NCBI GenBank assembly: GCA_004009845.1
Contig: RMBW01000021.1
Location: forward strand, 62,001-126,000
Origin: Davidsoniella eucalypti
Taxonomy: Eukaryota; Ascomycota; Sordariomycetes; Microascales; Ceratocystidaceae
Length of the DNA: 64,000 nt
Direction: 5' to 3'
Part shown: piece after piece, positions 1 to 13,400 of the stretch
How positions within the stretch are numbered: the stretch's first letter is position 1
Layout: the number at the start of each line of letters is the position of its first letter
Position numbers and translations under genes: made by a program
Notes under the pieces: model-generated
What the model saw: only the letters and a program-made list of their open reading frames with translations
Databases searched by the model: none
Told to the model about the DNA's origin: nothing

Positions 1-73
1 ATGGTTAGTAATCACGCCAAACTGCACTAACAAAGCAGATATCGAAGACGAGACAAAGTGAGGCTCAGCTTAC

Positions 74-481
74 CAATGGAGACCTTCGGCAATCTTGGTT
101 TGCGATTGGCCCTGCGAGCCACTTTCTTTGTATGTAAGGGTGTTGATGTACGCTGCAAGACTAGCCGAAGAGGAAGCATCGACACCAGTGACATGGTGAT
201 AGATACCGATGTGCTTCCCAGGATTACGGACACCTTGGCGAACTAGATGCACGAGATCGGGAGGACCAAGCTCCCGGAGAGCTACCAGAGATTCGGTTCG
301 AGCCTCGACTGATTCGTGGAGAACCTCTTCGGTCAATCTGTCGTTGTATGCTGGGTTAGTATGCTGTATGGCATCGTTCTCAAGCACCCATGTGTCTCGA
401 CTAGGACAAGACAAGGGAGGACACGAGGAGGCACAAGCGGAGGGGCATCTTTTCTTACTCGGGAACCGCGGGCGCAACCAT
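74..481 (-). CDS. Unrecognised protein, 5' part of a gene leaving the window
   Basis: Two exons can be read on the minus strand. A 23-nt first exon (481-459) starts MVAPAVP and is joined by a 58-nt intron (458-401, GTAAGA...CCTAG) to a second exon (400-74). The joined product runs MVAPAVPDRDTWVLENDA and onward, with a helical stretch VEARTESLVALRELGPPDLV and later GVRNPGKHIGIYHHV. The last exon ends at a strong donor (CATTG/GTAAGC at 73), and a TACTAAC branch site lies at the extreme left edge, so the gene continues outside the window. About 116 residues are visible. I do not recognise the family. There is no signal peptide or membrane segment in the visible part. It is divergent from HIR3 across about 1 kb. 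An uninterrupted 265-codon frame on this strand only exists by reading through the intron. Confidence 0.6.
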
Positions 482-1507
482 CGCGAGCGTCTAGCGGGAT
501 CAATTGGAAGCCAATTGAAGCCGGAGCTGATATGGGTTAAGTGTGAGCTGTGCCAAGCTGCGGGAAACGATGTCGGGCGAAGTCGTGTCGTGAGGACAGG
601 CTGGGTGTAGGCAGCTTTGCTGATGACTATTGGTAGTCGAAAGGCAAGCATAAGCTGGTTTTTCGAAGCTGAAGACGAGGGCGCTAGTATCGGCGGTTTC
701 AATTGCCAAATCCAATGCGTAGAAAAAGCTGGTCGGGTGAGAGACCACTTTTTGGCACAGTTTGCAGAAGGTCTAGTAGAAGGGAAATCGATGTACCAGA
801 AAGCGCGATGCTTTCGCAATTCAATTCGTACAGTAAACAAGATTCTAAAATCCCTAGCTAATGACAAGCTAACAGCAGTAACTGATAGCAGTAATCAGGA
901 CAATCACCCAGTAACACACAAAACTGGTCACAATATATTGCAGAACAGGGGTGGTTAGTGGCTGCAACTTGGCCTAAAGCTACATATTAGCACGCTAGAA
1001 TTGGTACACTAAACGAACTACATCATAGCTGCTGTTTGCTGCTGAAATATCACAGCAACCAATATGCGGGGAGCAGAGCTACAGCCTCGCTTAAAAATAG
1101 CTGCCACAGCCTTGCATCCTTCTAACTAACTTGAATTTCGACAACTTTACCTTGCTATTGAAATTGAAATGAATTTAACGCGGCGCGTCGCATTTGGCAA
1201 AGTCAAGTTACAGTAGGCCTAAGACTGAGAATAATTATGTGAAGCTTGTCTCGAACAGCCTAGCTCAGATCCGTGATATTCTATTCCAGACTTGATATTC
1301 TAGGCTTGATAATTGATCCACTTCGTATGATCTTTGCCCACCTGCTTTTAATTCCACAAGTCTATGTGTGTTTATTTCATATGTTGCATACCGTACCATC
1401 AATCCATAACATACAAAGATACATACGTCACGATCACAAGCCATTTAATTACCATACCACTAGAAACATGAGATAGCTTCTATATCTAATACTGCCATCA
1501 ATTCGCC
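482..1507. other. Intergenic region between two divergent genes
   Basis: About 1 kb separates the partial minus-strand gene from HIR3, so it must hold both promoters. I see no convincing coding exon and no TATA box that I would commit to. Confidence 0.5.
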
Positions 1508-4500
1508 ATGGTGTGTACGATACTATATATTACAGTCTACGAACCAAACTAATGTGTCCTGCTATCGCTAGCCTCCCTTCCAAGCCATCAATATCGAGAT
1601 AGAAGAAACCGTCGAGGACGAACTCGATGCCATTCGTGAGCTTCATGTAAGCATATTAGCTTTGACTGCGACCCCACCATGCGCTCATATATGTTAACAC
1701 ACAAACCTCTCAACAGGTCGACGATGCCCTGAAGCTATTCCAGTATGCCCTGAAACTCCACGCACAAGGCCCGATATCTTTCCCCGATGCCACCACGGCC
1801 TACGGTGATCTCTTCAAATCCGAGATATTCAACTACCCCGAGGCCGCTACCGAGTACGAACGGGCCGAACGACGCCCCGACCAGCCGTCGTTTCTCGATC
1901 TTACCGTTGTCGACGCAGATGGCACTGGAACGAGTCTGCCACAAGCACTATATCTTGCTTACAAGAACCGCGGACAATTCCACCTCGATAAGATCCGCCA
2001 TGAGTCTAAAATCACTCAACTCCCAAAAGCAGAGTTCTTCGATCTGCCAGCAACAATTGGCCAGGCAAAGCTTTGTTTGGCTGACTTCACAGCTGCGCTA
2101 GACCGTGACCCTTCAGATGCCGAACTATGGAGGAAGACTGCCAGAATAGCAGCATATCTGAAGAGCAGTAGAACAAGTCGATATTGTCTGGAGTCGGCGA
2201 TAGAGCTAGATGATGACCCGGCAGTCGTTGATATCGAACCAACCTCTATAGCCGAAGGCTTGGCGGGAGAGCAGTTGAAAGAAAGTCTTCAAGTACTAGG
2301 CGATGATATGGCGCTATCACACCCAAGTTTGACACCTTGGCAAAAACAGCGTCTTCCTTTGCTGCTTAGGAAAGGCCTAGATCCTATCCCGTTTCTACCT
2401 GACCCCTCAAAAAGGCTCGCTGACCCGCGGGGCATCCAGCAAGTAGAGAAAAGATCACCTGAGCACACTATCACTGTCCCTGAAGCGTCTTGGACGAATC
2501 TTGGTATAAAGCTTCTTCTCTACTGGAGTACATGCGGAGCAACTGCAGACCGCTTACAGCTAGTATTTGAAGATTTGGAGGAGCTTTCAGATGATGAGTC
2601 TCCTGATAACGGAAAATCACCTCGTATCGAACTGACAATCGGTGAGCTAGCACAAGCCGATACTGCCGTGGCCACAATCGAATCTCCAGAACAGGCGCCC
2701 CAAACGGCCTCCCAGACACCTCCTGAAGCCAAGGTTGAACCCAAGACTGAGAAGCAATCGATCACACTCGATATTGCCACCAATGACCCATCACGCAAAC
2801 GATCGCAGTCAGTGGCCGGAGTAGCGGACACCGAAGAAGAGACCATGATCGAAAAGCGAAGTAAAAGAACCCGCCGACGAGAAACGGTGGAAGAGATAGA
2901 AGATCCAATCGCCCGGGTCGCCGCCCAACTTGCGCCAATACAAGCTGCGGACAAGAATCTCTTCAACATGACGAAGAACATGCTCGAGAACCTCGGTGTC
3001 ACTGACAAGCCAACAATGGACCAGCTGGACGAGATGATCGAAGTGTGTGCCTCGGAAGATCGCTCTACCAAGATCAGCAATCACACTATCGATACGCTTC
3101 ACTCTACAATGCTGTCGTATAAAGAAGACGCGGTCCGTTTAATGATCAATAAAAAGGGCATGACACTCAGTCTCTCGTCGTTCCTCGAATACTCCAAGTC
3201 AAGTGCACCCCAGCAAAACAAGCCGGCCGACTTCCACGAGACCAAGGGCTTATCAGCCTTCCAACAACGAGCTAGTGAGGAATGGTGGTGCTGTACCGAC
3301 ATGATTTTCGAATGGCTTGGGCGCATGTGTAACACATATCTATCTCAGGAGTGGCCCGTGGCTACTAAAAAGACTGTTGTCCAGTTGATAAGCCGGGTAG
3401 ATGAGTCTCTCTATCAACGTATAAGTACGGAATGCGATGCTTGTCAACCCTCAAGTTCTACATGGACTCATATGCGTTCAATCGCAGAAATGATCCTCGA
3501 GTTACATGTCGAGGTGTACGGGGCATTAGTACGTGCCGGTGCTGCCACGGCCGAAGAGAGGCTTTCTGAAGTTAACATTCGGATGTCAAGGTGGCAAACG
3601 CTCTGTGCTAGCCTTTGTCACGATAGTTTGTCAGATACAGTATGTCAGGACCCTCTCTCTCTACGGTTCATATGGCTCTCAGTTGCAACCCTAGCACTCG
3701 CCGAGCACGCAAACCGAGACCATGTCCTAGTATGTTGGACGGAACTTCGCGATCTCTTCACCGATAATCAGCTTCCCAGCTTCGATCTCCCAAATAACAA
3801 CTTCCTTGGCCCCATGTCTGCCGCCGCCGCCGATCGTGAGATTTCCAAGTTGACAACTATGGACTTCTTCTTAAATATCTTCCAAGACGAAATGCAAGAC
3901 CCCGTCCACGTTATAGAAAGCCTCGAGCCTGTTCTCAACCCACAATCAGTTGAGGTTATGGTAGCTGGCCAACCAGAGAACACTTCACAGCAAACCATAC
4001 CCATTGTCGATTGCGCCAGTCAGAGACTTCGCGACCTTTGGAAGTTCATGGCTAGTAGCGATATAGAAGTACGCCTGTTCATGTGGAATCGTCTAGCAGA
4101 AGCATATGCCAGCATCAATTACCCCTCTAAGCAATTCTCCTGCAATCTCCGCAGTATCGAGATGCTTGTTGGCGAGTTGATGGGAACGACGATTTCCGAA
4201 ACTACTCCCGAGGTTCGTGCGCTAGCTTTGACACGGCCTCTTAAGTTTCTGGATGACCTTGTCATAGTAACGCTGAATATGACACTCAACATCTCTGTCA
4301 GCGGGAATGATCCTTTCGAGGTTATTGATAGCGAGCATCTACAGTCGTCTTGCAGTGCAGTCACGAGGGCTATCACGTTTCTTCACAGCGTGGCCATGCT
4401 GGAAGATGAGGTTCGCATAGGCATGGTCAATCAGAAGACATACAACAACTCATTCCAAGCTTTCCTCAGCAAGTTACGCGATCTTCAGGTTCGGCTATGG

Positions 4501-7500
4501 TGTCTATTATATACACTTGTGCGTTTCGGCGTACAAAGAAATGCCGAGACATTCCCACACCCTGAAACCGAACTAGCAGACTATTTGGCCGCTATCCACT
4601 TGGTCTTGGGTCCTCGTAAATACTGCCGCGCTTCGAACAAAATCTTCCTGCAGATGATGCGCCACGAGCTGCTCAAGTTTAGCACCATTGACAACTGGGA
4701 GGATTATCTCGGCCAAGTCCTCTACGATCTTCATGGCATCCGCCTAGGCGTTGGTCTATGGGAGGTGCAGGATCATGGATGTCCATCGTCAGAGCTTGAA
4801 CGCAAGCATGCCTTGGCTCTTATTGAACGTGTCATGATCTTAGCCAAAGCAATGCCCATGAAAGACCTTTTACGCAGCGATCTGAAGGGTGCTATAGAGC
4901 AGCTGATGCGGGCTGTAGGACAGAGTAAGGCACTACCTCCTATGATTCATAACATCCGCAACTACACAGAGTTTTTGAAGCGCCCCGTACTAGCGCTAAG
5001 GCTGTACCAAGCCAACCATGGCGCCCTCATGCTCAATGCGGTGACGGTCAAGTCAACACCAGACTGGGCCCTTGCTCGCCATGGCTGGTATTATCTTCTT
5101 GGTATGATAGCCTTTACACGCTATACCTCTCTTGAGCTCATGAAACGCCAAACGCCTGGTGCCATTGATGATTTCCGGATAGCAACTACATTCTTCCGTC
5201 AACAACTGCAGTTTGTCCCAGACCGCTGGGATTGCTGGCTACGGATCGCACAATGTTTTGACTGCGAACTAGACGATGCTGTCTTATGGACAGCTGACCG
5301 CATGAATCGAGACCGTCCTGATCTGGTAAGGCTACAGCGGCAAGCCATACATTGTTACACGCTTGCTCTATCGTATTCTTGGACCGAAAGATCATGGCTG
5401 ATGTCCTACATGAAGGACCGGGCCCAGAAAGGACTTGATGACCCATTGAAGGATAAAGACCACGGGCTTCAAGGCCTTGATGTCACAGCCATGTTTGATC
5501 TCTACTACTGCTTTGGCTGCCGATTGTATTCTTCAACTCGTGAACCATTTGCGATGGATGTGTTCCGCCATGCCGATCACCAGCGCTTCTTCATCGAGCT
5601 CAGCAACTACGATACGTTCCAAAAGCAGGCCCATGAAGAAATGACGCCATTGAAGGTTTGGAGATTTGCTGCGCAGCTGTTCAAGAAGTCCATCAGCCTC
5701 AGGCCACAGGATTGGCGGCCACGTTACATGTACTCCAAATGCTTATGGAAGATATACACTCATGTAGATGAGTCAGCTGCAGATCCAGACGGTCAAGAGA
5801 CAGAAACAAAAGAAGAGACAAAAGACAGAGTTCCCGTGCGTACCTTGATACATACGCTACAGCAGGCTATTCAAGCGGTCTTTGCGAGCACCAAAAGCAG
5901 CCGTACTGCGCCTATATTAGAGCCTCACTACAAGCTGCTCACCATCGTCATGAAACTCGTGGCTCGCCATGATATGTCACCCATCCAGGCAGCAAATATA
6001 CTTTCCAAACAGCCATTCGGTGTGCCTCTCCATGGCCAAAATAGCGGCAGCGAAGACGGAAACGACAGCACCACAAGTCATGAAATGCCAGACGGTGACG
6101 ATCCAGACGACGAGCAAGATTGGTGGGAAAGCTACGCTATCCGCAGTCTACGCCTACTCCGAAGTAAGGACAAGAGCAACTGGCAGCATCGTCTCATCTT
6201 CCGACAGGCTTTCACTCTGCTGGGCCATGATCTAGAGTCCGGTTTGCCCATTGATTTCATGCAAGCCAAGGCCGCCTTCAATGTTCTTCGCGATTCCATG
6301 TTCACCAAGACTATGGCCATGAATGTCTGGAAGTGCGATGCTGAGCGGGCTGGACGCCACTACGTCTACACAGAACAGTACACGCGATTCATGGTAAAAC
6401 TCCTTGCAGCTCTGGGGGATCACGAGAACCTGGAGCTTATATTGCGCCGCATCCGCAAGAGAAGCACAGACTTTTACCACTTCTCTGAACTGTGGCAAAT
6501 TTGCTGTATGGAGCACATGCGCGTGCTCCGAAAGGCTTACAAGATCGGGCCTACGGTCGAAGACGACCTCTTCAAGCACTGGCCCCTTGAGCAGCTTGAT
6601 AAGGCGGCAGAAATCATGGTCAAATGGGTCACGTCACCTTCCATGTCTGGTGACGACTCTGGTGGCAACAACGGCGGATCATCAGTATCGGGAACTGGCT
6701 CTGGGTCAAATGCCGGCTCTCCATCTGTAGTCCCCTCTGTATCTTGTATGAAGGACGCTGTCGAGCTACGCAAGCTGAACGCAGGTCTCCTCAAGGCAGG
6801 TGGAATCGATGATCTGATCGTCGATGCCTTCACACGTGTGTTCTCCGAATGCAGTCAAGACTGCCCAGAATTGCTATTAGCAGTTGAAAAGGAGAAGCCC
6901 AGTGCAGCAACTTCTATCCCAACGCCGGCACCCGCGCCCGTCATTGCTGCGTCTTCCGAGGATAAGACCTCCACCGGCACGATCGACGAAGATACAACCA
7001 TGGCAGGTGGCATCGAGGCCGACGAAACAGTGGCTGCCAATGCCACAAACGCCGACGTGTCCATGGCGCCTGCCGGAAAGCCTCGGCGTGTAACTGTGCG
7101 CCGTCCAGATATAATCCGCAAGGCAGAACAGATCATCTCTGTGATGGTCGATGCTGCGGCTGGAAACCAACCCAAGGCCAGCACGGTTTCTGGTGCCGCC
7201 AGCAAATCACGCTCACGCAGCCGCCTCGACCCTGGAACCCGCGATGCCTCGCCTGATCTAGACGTCGTAGAAGACACGGAGATGAAAGACACTGTTCTCG
7301 ACGGTGAAGTCGATGAGGATGAGGACGATGGAGACGGCGAGGGTAATGGAGACGAAACTGCTCTACCAGATCGGGAACACGGTGATAGTCCCAACGAGAC
7401 CACGCAGTTTGCCGATCATTATCCTTCAGAAGCTGCAGACTCATTCATGGAGAGCGATCTCAGCGATATCCCACCTGACTACGACGATGATGCCCCACCG

Positions 7501-7995
7501 CCACCTTCTCTCATGTTCCCAAATCTCGCCCGCGGCAAAACTTCCGATAATGCTGAAGAAGACGACGACGCAGAAGATATTCAAAATGACGAAGAGAACG
7601 AAGAGGCTACAGTTGCTGTCGGTAATGCGGAAGAAGAAGATATCAGTCACGACGATAGTGCAGAAGCTCAGCTAGTAGCGGATGCAAGTATGCAAAACAC
7701 CAGTGCTCAGGTGGTTAACGAAGAGGAGGAAGAAGAGGAAGGCGAAGATGAAGATGAAGGTGAATCAGAAAACCTGGACGATGAGGATGACGAGGAGGAG
7801 GATGAAGAAGAGGAAGATGAAGAGGATGAAGAGGAAGACGACGATGAAGAAGAGTCGGATAGTGATGATCACCGTGATGGGCCAACCATAGAAGTTGAGT
7901 TGGAGCATCCAGACGATGGAGAGGAAGGTATTGAAGCTGATGATGAAGATAATGGTGACGACGATGGGGAAGAAGAGGATCAGACTATAAGTTAG
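1508..7995 (+). CDS. hir3: Histone transcription regulator 3 homolog (HIR complex subunit)
   Basis: HIR3 is the large scaffold subunit of the HIR histone chaperone complex, which deposits H3-H4 independently of replication and represses histone genes (Cabin1 in animals). Exons are 1508-1510 (only the ATG), 1572-1646 and 1717-7995; introns are 61 and 70 nt. The spliced frame encodes 2118 residues. The N-terminus (M, PPFQAINIE, then VDDALKLFQYALKLHAQGP, KSEIFNYPEA) matches the family's conserved start, which decides this start over any later one. The middle is alpha-helical and TPR-like. The C-terminus, roughly the last 250 residues, is an extreme Asp/Glu tail typical of histone chaperones, preceded by Ser/Pro-rich linkers. 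Several long frames on the opposite strand over 6.5-7.5 kb are shadows of this acidic region. No frame breaks were seen. Confidence 0.93.
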
Positions 7996-8792
7996 TCTTA
8001 GCTATACCGTCTATAGGTGGTAGTTTCATTTAGATAATGCATAGCCCTTTAGGGTGTTTCTTAATAGACCTCCAGAGGTATGTTGTTATTGTACGCAGTT
8101 TATCCTGTTAAACCCTAATTCACATAACCCTCGAGATGCCCATCATGCTATGTATTTTGTTTGACTTTAGATTAGATGATTGTTTGAATAATAGTCTATT
8201 AGTTTATCCAAAGAAAGGCTTTCAACTATGTCAGTCTCTTTCTCCCCAACTAACTATGCTACATCAACCTAGTGACGTTACTTTTCTATATAAGTTTATA
8301 CTAACTAGATGATACTCTGTATTTCTAGTACCCACCTATTAATTGCTTGTAGAGGCTAGGCTACATTGTACAAGGCAGATCTGACCCAAAGTCACTAATG
8401 TGCTCTACTAAGTAAATCTGACTTAGTTATTGATAATTCAATTGCCTCTTTCTTGACCTCTTTTAGTAGTTACCGAAGTCTTATCCCATCAACAGTTATG
8501 CTCTTTCCTTTTTTTTTTTTTTTGTTCTCTGAAATGATCATTTTCTTATACTGAATTCTCCGCAACCAGAAAAACCAAACCTTTTTTTTTTTTTTTTTTT
8601 TTTTCCACTCAGTCTTGGCCATCCCATGTTTAGGCAAATAAATCAGCTCGCTTTTTGATTGTGCCTACCAATCTTCCTACACCACACCAATCAAAATATC
8701 AACACCTATTTGGCTATTCCATCATTTGGGGCACCAAATTCGACTTGCAATTTCTACATCACAGGCTAAATCTTGACTCTTGAATTGCAATC
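7996..8792. other. Intergenic region, HIR3 3' flank and E2 promoter
   Basis: About 800 bp with no coding signal. It contains two pure T tracts, about 15 T at 8509-8523 and 23 T at 8582-8604, close upstream of the E2 start. T tracts of this kind are common nucleosome-excluding promoter elements in fungi; that role here is inference. Confidence 0.5.
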
Positions 8793-9330
8793 ATGGCTGG
8801 CAGTAGTAAGCGCATCAACAAGGTACGTTCAATTTCACCTCCGACCCCTCATGTCAAGATATCACATGGCTTAGCGCCCTACTAACCCTCTTCTGTAGGA
8901 GTTCGCCGATCTCTCTTTAAAGCCTCTCCCAGGCATCACCGTGACCATGTCCGAATACAACATCCACAGCTGGCTAGCATCCATCTCCGGCCCGCCCTCA
9001 ACACCGTATTCCGGCGGCATCTTCACCCTCATCATAACCCTCCCTAACGAGTACCCATTCAAGACTCCGACAGTCAAGTTCAGCACCAAAATATACCATC
9101 CCAACGTCGCCTCTGACGGCACCGGCGCCGTATGTCTCGAAATGCTAAAAACGGACTCGTGGAAGCCGAATATGCGCATCTCTGCCGTCCTGGAGGCTAT
9201 CGTTTCACTGCTCAAGGAACCGAACCCGGATGATCCCCTGGACCAAGATGCGGCGAATCAGTTCAGAACGGATCGCGCGCTGTTCAATACCCTGGCGGAA
9301 GAGGCTACCAAACAACATGCCTCTGCCTAG
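8793..9330 (+). CDS. Ubiquitin-conjugating enzyme E2
   Basis: A single-domain UBC fold protein that carries activated ubiquitin (or a ubiquitin-like protein) as a thioester. Exon 1 is 8793-8822 (MAGSSKRINK); a 76-nt intron (8823-8898, GTACGT...TGTAG) leads to exon 2, 8899-9330. The product is 153 residues, normal for a class I E2 with no extensions. The HPN motif is at 77-79 (IYHPNV) and the catalytic Cys is Cys89 in GAVCLEML; the loop PYSGGIF and the LPNEYPF strand are also typical. The tail LAEEATKQHAS follows. Starting at the internal Met (8947) would remove helix 1, so the spliced start is preferred. It lies between HIR3 and the convergent TBC gene. I cannot say which E2 subfamily it belongs to. 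Confidence 0.9.
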
Positions 9331-10421
9331 TTATAAACAGTTCGTCGAGTATCAAAAGCATTGGGTAGATTTTATGGTTACAGCAGCCTTCGTACTTAAA
9401 CATCAATATCCCGAGCTTTATTCTCACATGCTCCCGACTGATATTTTATTCTATATCTTATCACTGTTTGGAGTATCAACGTCGAACCACATACGAAATA
9501 ATGAATACAATGAATATCGCATTGTGAATAACCTCTGTCTATAGATATATTTGTAGATGAGTAGTGTAACACAATAAAATAGAGATCAGTTGAGCATGTA
9601 CATTGCTTCGACTGATGATAGTCACCTAGGGAACTCAAATAACAGTGGTGGAATATGCATAACATGTAACAAATGGAACAGAATAAAGAATAGTACATGT
9701 ATATCTATGTAATATGTAGTGGCAGTAGTAATCTATGATATCTGCTGGTGATAATGATGTGCACTAGGGCCAATATCCCAAGGCAGTGAGTGTGGTATAA
9801 ATAAATAGAAAAAGAAAAAGAAAAAAAAAGACAAAAGCAAACAGAAGAGTGTGCTTGATTCCGTATATGAGAATGTAGAAGATATGAAATAACAAAGTAT
9901 AAAGGAAGAAAAAAATAAAAACGCCGCTTTTTTTGCAAAAATTTGTCCCTTGAGCAAGCTGACCAAGTATAGTACTATCGCTTTATATGGCATAAAGATC
10001 AAAAGGAAGAAAAACTGCTGTCTCAGACTTTGGTATAAAGAAAAAAGAGAAAAGCAAAGGCTGTGTATCGTGAATGCTGACAAAGAGAACAAGACTGCGC
10101 TTAGCATATGAAGTTGATGCGATCCGAATGTAATAGGCACAGAATCGGAGTATGAGGAAACAAAGAAAGTTAGATGACCAGATAATGAGAAAGAAAAAAA
10201 GTGAAGTAAAATGGAGACAAAGCAAAGAGGGTATCTTCAAACAGTGAACAAAATATAACAAGACAAAACGAGAAGTAGGCTAGAGCATCGATTCCGCATC
10301 ATTTGATACGGCGGAAGTTGAAACCAGGATCAGTTTCTTACATAAGAAACGCCCTCGGAGAAGGCCAAAGAGCGGGCATACGGGAGCAATATGGTAAAAA
10401 AAAAAATCATGGCATATACAT
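9331..10421. other. Convergent 3' intergenic region
   Basis: Shared 3' flanks of the E2 (+) and the TBC gene (-). The DNA is A-rich on the plus strand. Phe/Ser-rich open frames on the minus strand at 9705-10261 come from this composition and are not supported as genes. Confidence 0.5.
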
Positions 10422-13400
10422 CTAGCCCAAGCTACCTTGATTTCTATCAGCTTGTGAACGCAAGTCTTCTTCGCCTAGACGTCTTGCCTCGGCACGACGG
10501 TCATCCACGAGCTGCTGACTGATATGGTTGAATCCGCCACGACGGCGGAAGCAAAGCTCTAGCAAAGCGTTGGCGTCAAGAAGGCGTCTGGGAAGGCCCT
10601 GAACCACGGGGAAGATCTCCATAGGATCTGCGGCCCTGATTTGGTTCTCACCTGTACGGAACACAGTCATGGCTATACGGAAGAAAGTCTTGGATCCTTC
10701 ACAGAAGAACACATCCCAAACACGAAGGGTGGTTTCGATAGGAAGCACACCAATGAAGCAGTTCATAAACCAAGATGTCATGAATAAAGTGATGGGAGGC
10801 AGTCGGTCGCCGAGGACGGCCATCGGGTCTCGTTTCTTGGGACGCATCATACGGACGGGGCGTGCAGGGCGCGCAGTAGAAGGTCGTACGTCGTCGTCTG
10901 GGTCAGCAGCAAGCTTGTGGAACAGGTCAGGTATCGATTCGCAAAGACAGGACATCATCACAGCCAGATCAACCTTTGAACCGGCAAGATTGGTCTCGTG
11001 GGTGCCCGGGAGATAGAAACGAGTAATGACATTGAGCAGCCAGAAGCAGTGCTCTTCAGAGTCGATAAAGAGCAGCAAAAGCCCGGCAAGGAAGTTGAGA
11101 CTCTGGCAATAACCGATTGCTGGGTTGTGGACAGCAAAGGCAAGCAGCACACGGCGAAGAGCAGCGATGATGGGCGTCTCGACATTTGAGTTAGCAGCCT
11201 TATCACCGACCATGTGTTTTTGGATTTCGGCAGTGTTGCTCAAGGCAGAGATACCATTAGGGCGAAACTTGATGTTGTCGGGGAATGTCCGGTGAAGATC
11301 GCGCTCGATAGCTTCAGCGTCCACGTCTTTGGCTGTCTGTTTGAGTAACTGATCGTACAGTCCAGAGTACTTTGCCATGATTGCAGGGCCACCAGCATAG
11401 TAGAACCAAGCGGCTCCTCGCCATTCGGGCGGGATGCCCTTGCGAACAAAACGTTTGGTTTTAGCATTGCGGGCGGGGAAGCGAGTCGGATTCTCGGTCA
11501 TTAGGCCGTTTTCCTTCATGTAGGCATTCCACTTCTTGCGGCGGCGGACCAGATATTGACTGTAGCCTTCATTCCACTTGTCGTAGGCATCACGTGTTAT
11601 GTACTGGTTTTCCTTGCGGAATCCATAGCGGTCGCGAGCCATGGGGTCCTCTGGTTTGATCTGGGCTGGTGCAGGCTGCATATTGACCGGAGGCGGGGAG
11701 GGAGCACGAGAGATGGGGCTGTTGATGGTCGGCGTTCTGCTCAAGAGCGTAGGAGAGCGCAGAGGTGTGTGGAGATCAGGGCTTTCGAGCTTTGCGCCGA
11801 GTCCCAAAGACTTTCCAGAGTCACGTATCTCAGCGTCTCTACGGAAGGCTGACGACATCATGGCCATGTTTGGGGGTACGGAGGAGGACCGCGGCCGTGG
11901 ACGGCGAGGTCCGGGAGTGTGGTCGGGTGAGAGGGCGTTGCTGGGCTGGTTTGGGTTGAAAGGCATCGGCGTGACAGGCTGCTGCTGCTTGCCCAGTGCA
12001 GTGATCTGGTGCGGAGTTGGCTCGACGATGATGTCTATGGGCGTGATGTTTCGGGCTCTGGATCGGCGGTTTGCAAGATTACTGGGACGTGGTGGTGTCG
12101 TCTCTGGAGTGACAAATTCGGAGTCGATGCCGTTTCCAGGCTCACTAGCGTGTGACCCCGCTCGTGATACCCGGTTGGAGTGCAATTTGCTCTGTGTCGA
12201 CGAACTATGGTCAGAAACTCGCTGAAAGGTCGACGAGGCATCGTGGTACTCGTCGTCTTGGTCATGCTCGTTCTCATAGTCGTTGTCGATGTCTGTGGTA
12301 TCTTGTGCAATTTCAGAGTCCGAGTCGGCAAAGCCCTGATAGTACATGCCCATCACATCATCGACAATGGAGTCATCTTGGGTGTCTTCGTTGTAGAGCG
12401 AGCTGACGGGTGTGCCTTTAGTGCGGATGCTGCTGTCTTCGGTATGCGACGTCACTTGGGTGGACGCCTGTGATCTAAACGACGAGCGGGATCCGCCTTT
12501 AGCCATCCATGGCTGGTTGGTGGTGTGTGGCAGGTGGAAGGCGTGGCTGGGAGGATGGCCAGCCGAAGGATTGCGGTGCACAACAGCGGCAGCGGTATTG
12601 GAGCGAATTGGCGGACCGATATGGTTCGCAGGTGGGCGAGAGCGAGGGACTCGTGCGTCGTAAAACTCATTCGCAGACGAAGAGGACACGGCAGAGGAGC
12701 TAGAGGCGCCGCGCTGGCGAGGCCACATGTTGCTAGTGGTGCGAGGTTGTGCGGCGGCGTTGGTTATTACTATGGGTGAGAGTGTGGGTGAGGCAATAAC
12801 TGGATCTTCTGGGATAGATACTGCAGAAGGGCCTGGATGGGAGGTCGGTGGAAAGTTGGACGAGGGCCAGGGAGTCACACCTCGAGGCGATGGCTCGGGA
12901 GTGGCAGTCCGAATGCTGTACTTTCTAGGGCGCGAGAAGTTCTCGACCAGACCGGGTGATTGCTGAGAGGGCGCGTAGTTCTGCGGATATGAGGCAGATG
13001 AAGAATTCATGGGAGACAGCGGCGCGTACTGCGGAAACGGGTGAGAGGGCGTGCTGGGCGATGGATAAGAAGCAAATGGGGTGGCACCGTCGCCATGTTC
13101 CATGAGTTTGAGTGTCAGAATTTGCTTTTTTGGAAGAGGAGTTGCGACGTCGCGGTCTGGGGCGTTAGAAACAAGATCGGATGCTGCTGATACAGCTATT
13201 GTAGCTATTGTACTATTATTGTTATTGTTATAGAAACACTGTTGTTGTTGTTTTTGTTGTTTAGTTCCGTTACTGCTGGAAACTGGAAACGGCAGGGATC
13301 CACCATTCGTTTTGGTAGCACTATCCAAATTAGACTTGGGAATTTTGGAAGCGGCAAGACCCACACCCACAGCAGCAGCATTGACAGAAGCAGGAACAGA

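Noticed and set aside
70..867. 265-codon frame on the minus strand at the left edge
   Set aside because: Only its downstream third is coding. The frame reads through a good intron (458-401), and the true start is the ATG at 481; the upstream part has no coding character.
6855..7403. Long Ser-rich frames opposite the 3' part of HIR3
   Set aside because: They are complements of the Asp/Glu-rich codons of HIR3 and have no independent support.
9705..10261. Phe/Ser-rich minus-strand frames after the E2 gene
   Set aside because: Composition artefact of A/G-rich DNA between two convergent genes; no motif, no start context.
11641..12225. Plus-strand frames of 100-194 codons over the TBC gene
   Set aside because: Antisense shadows of a clearly coding minus-strand frame with a recognisable domain.
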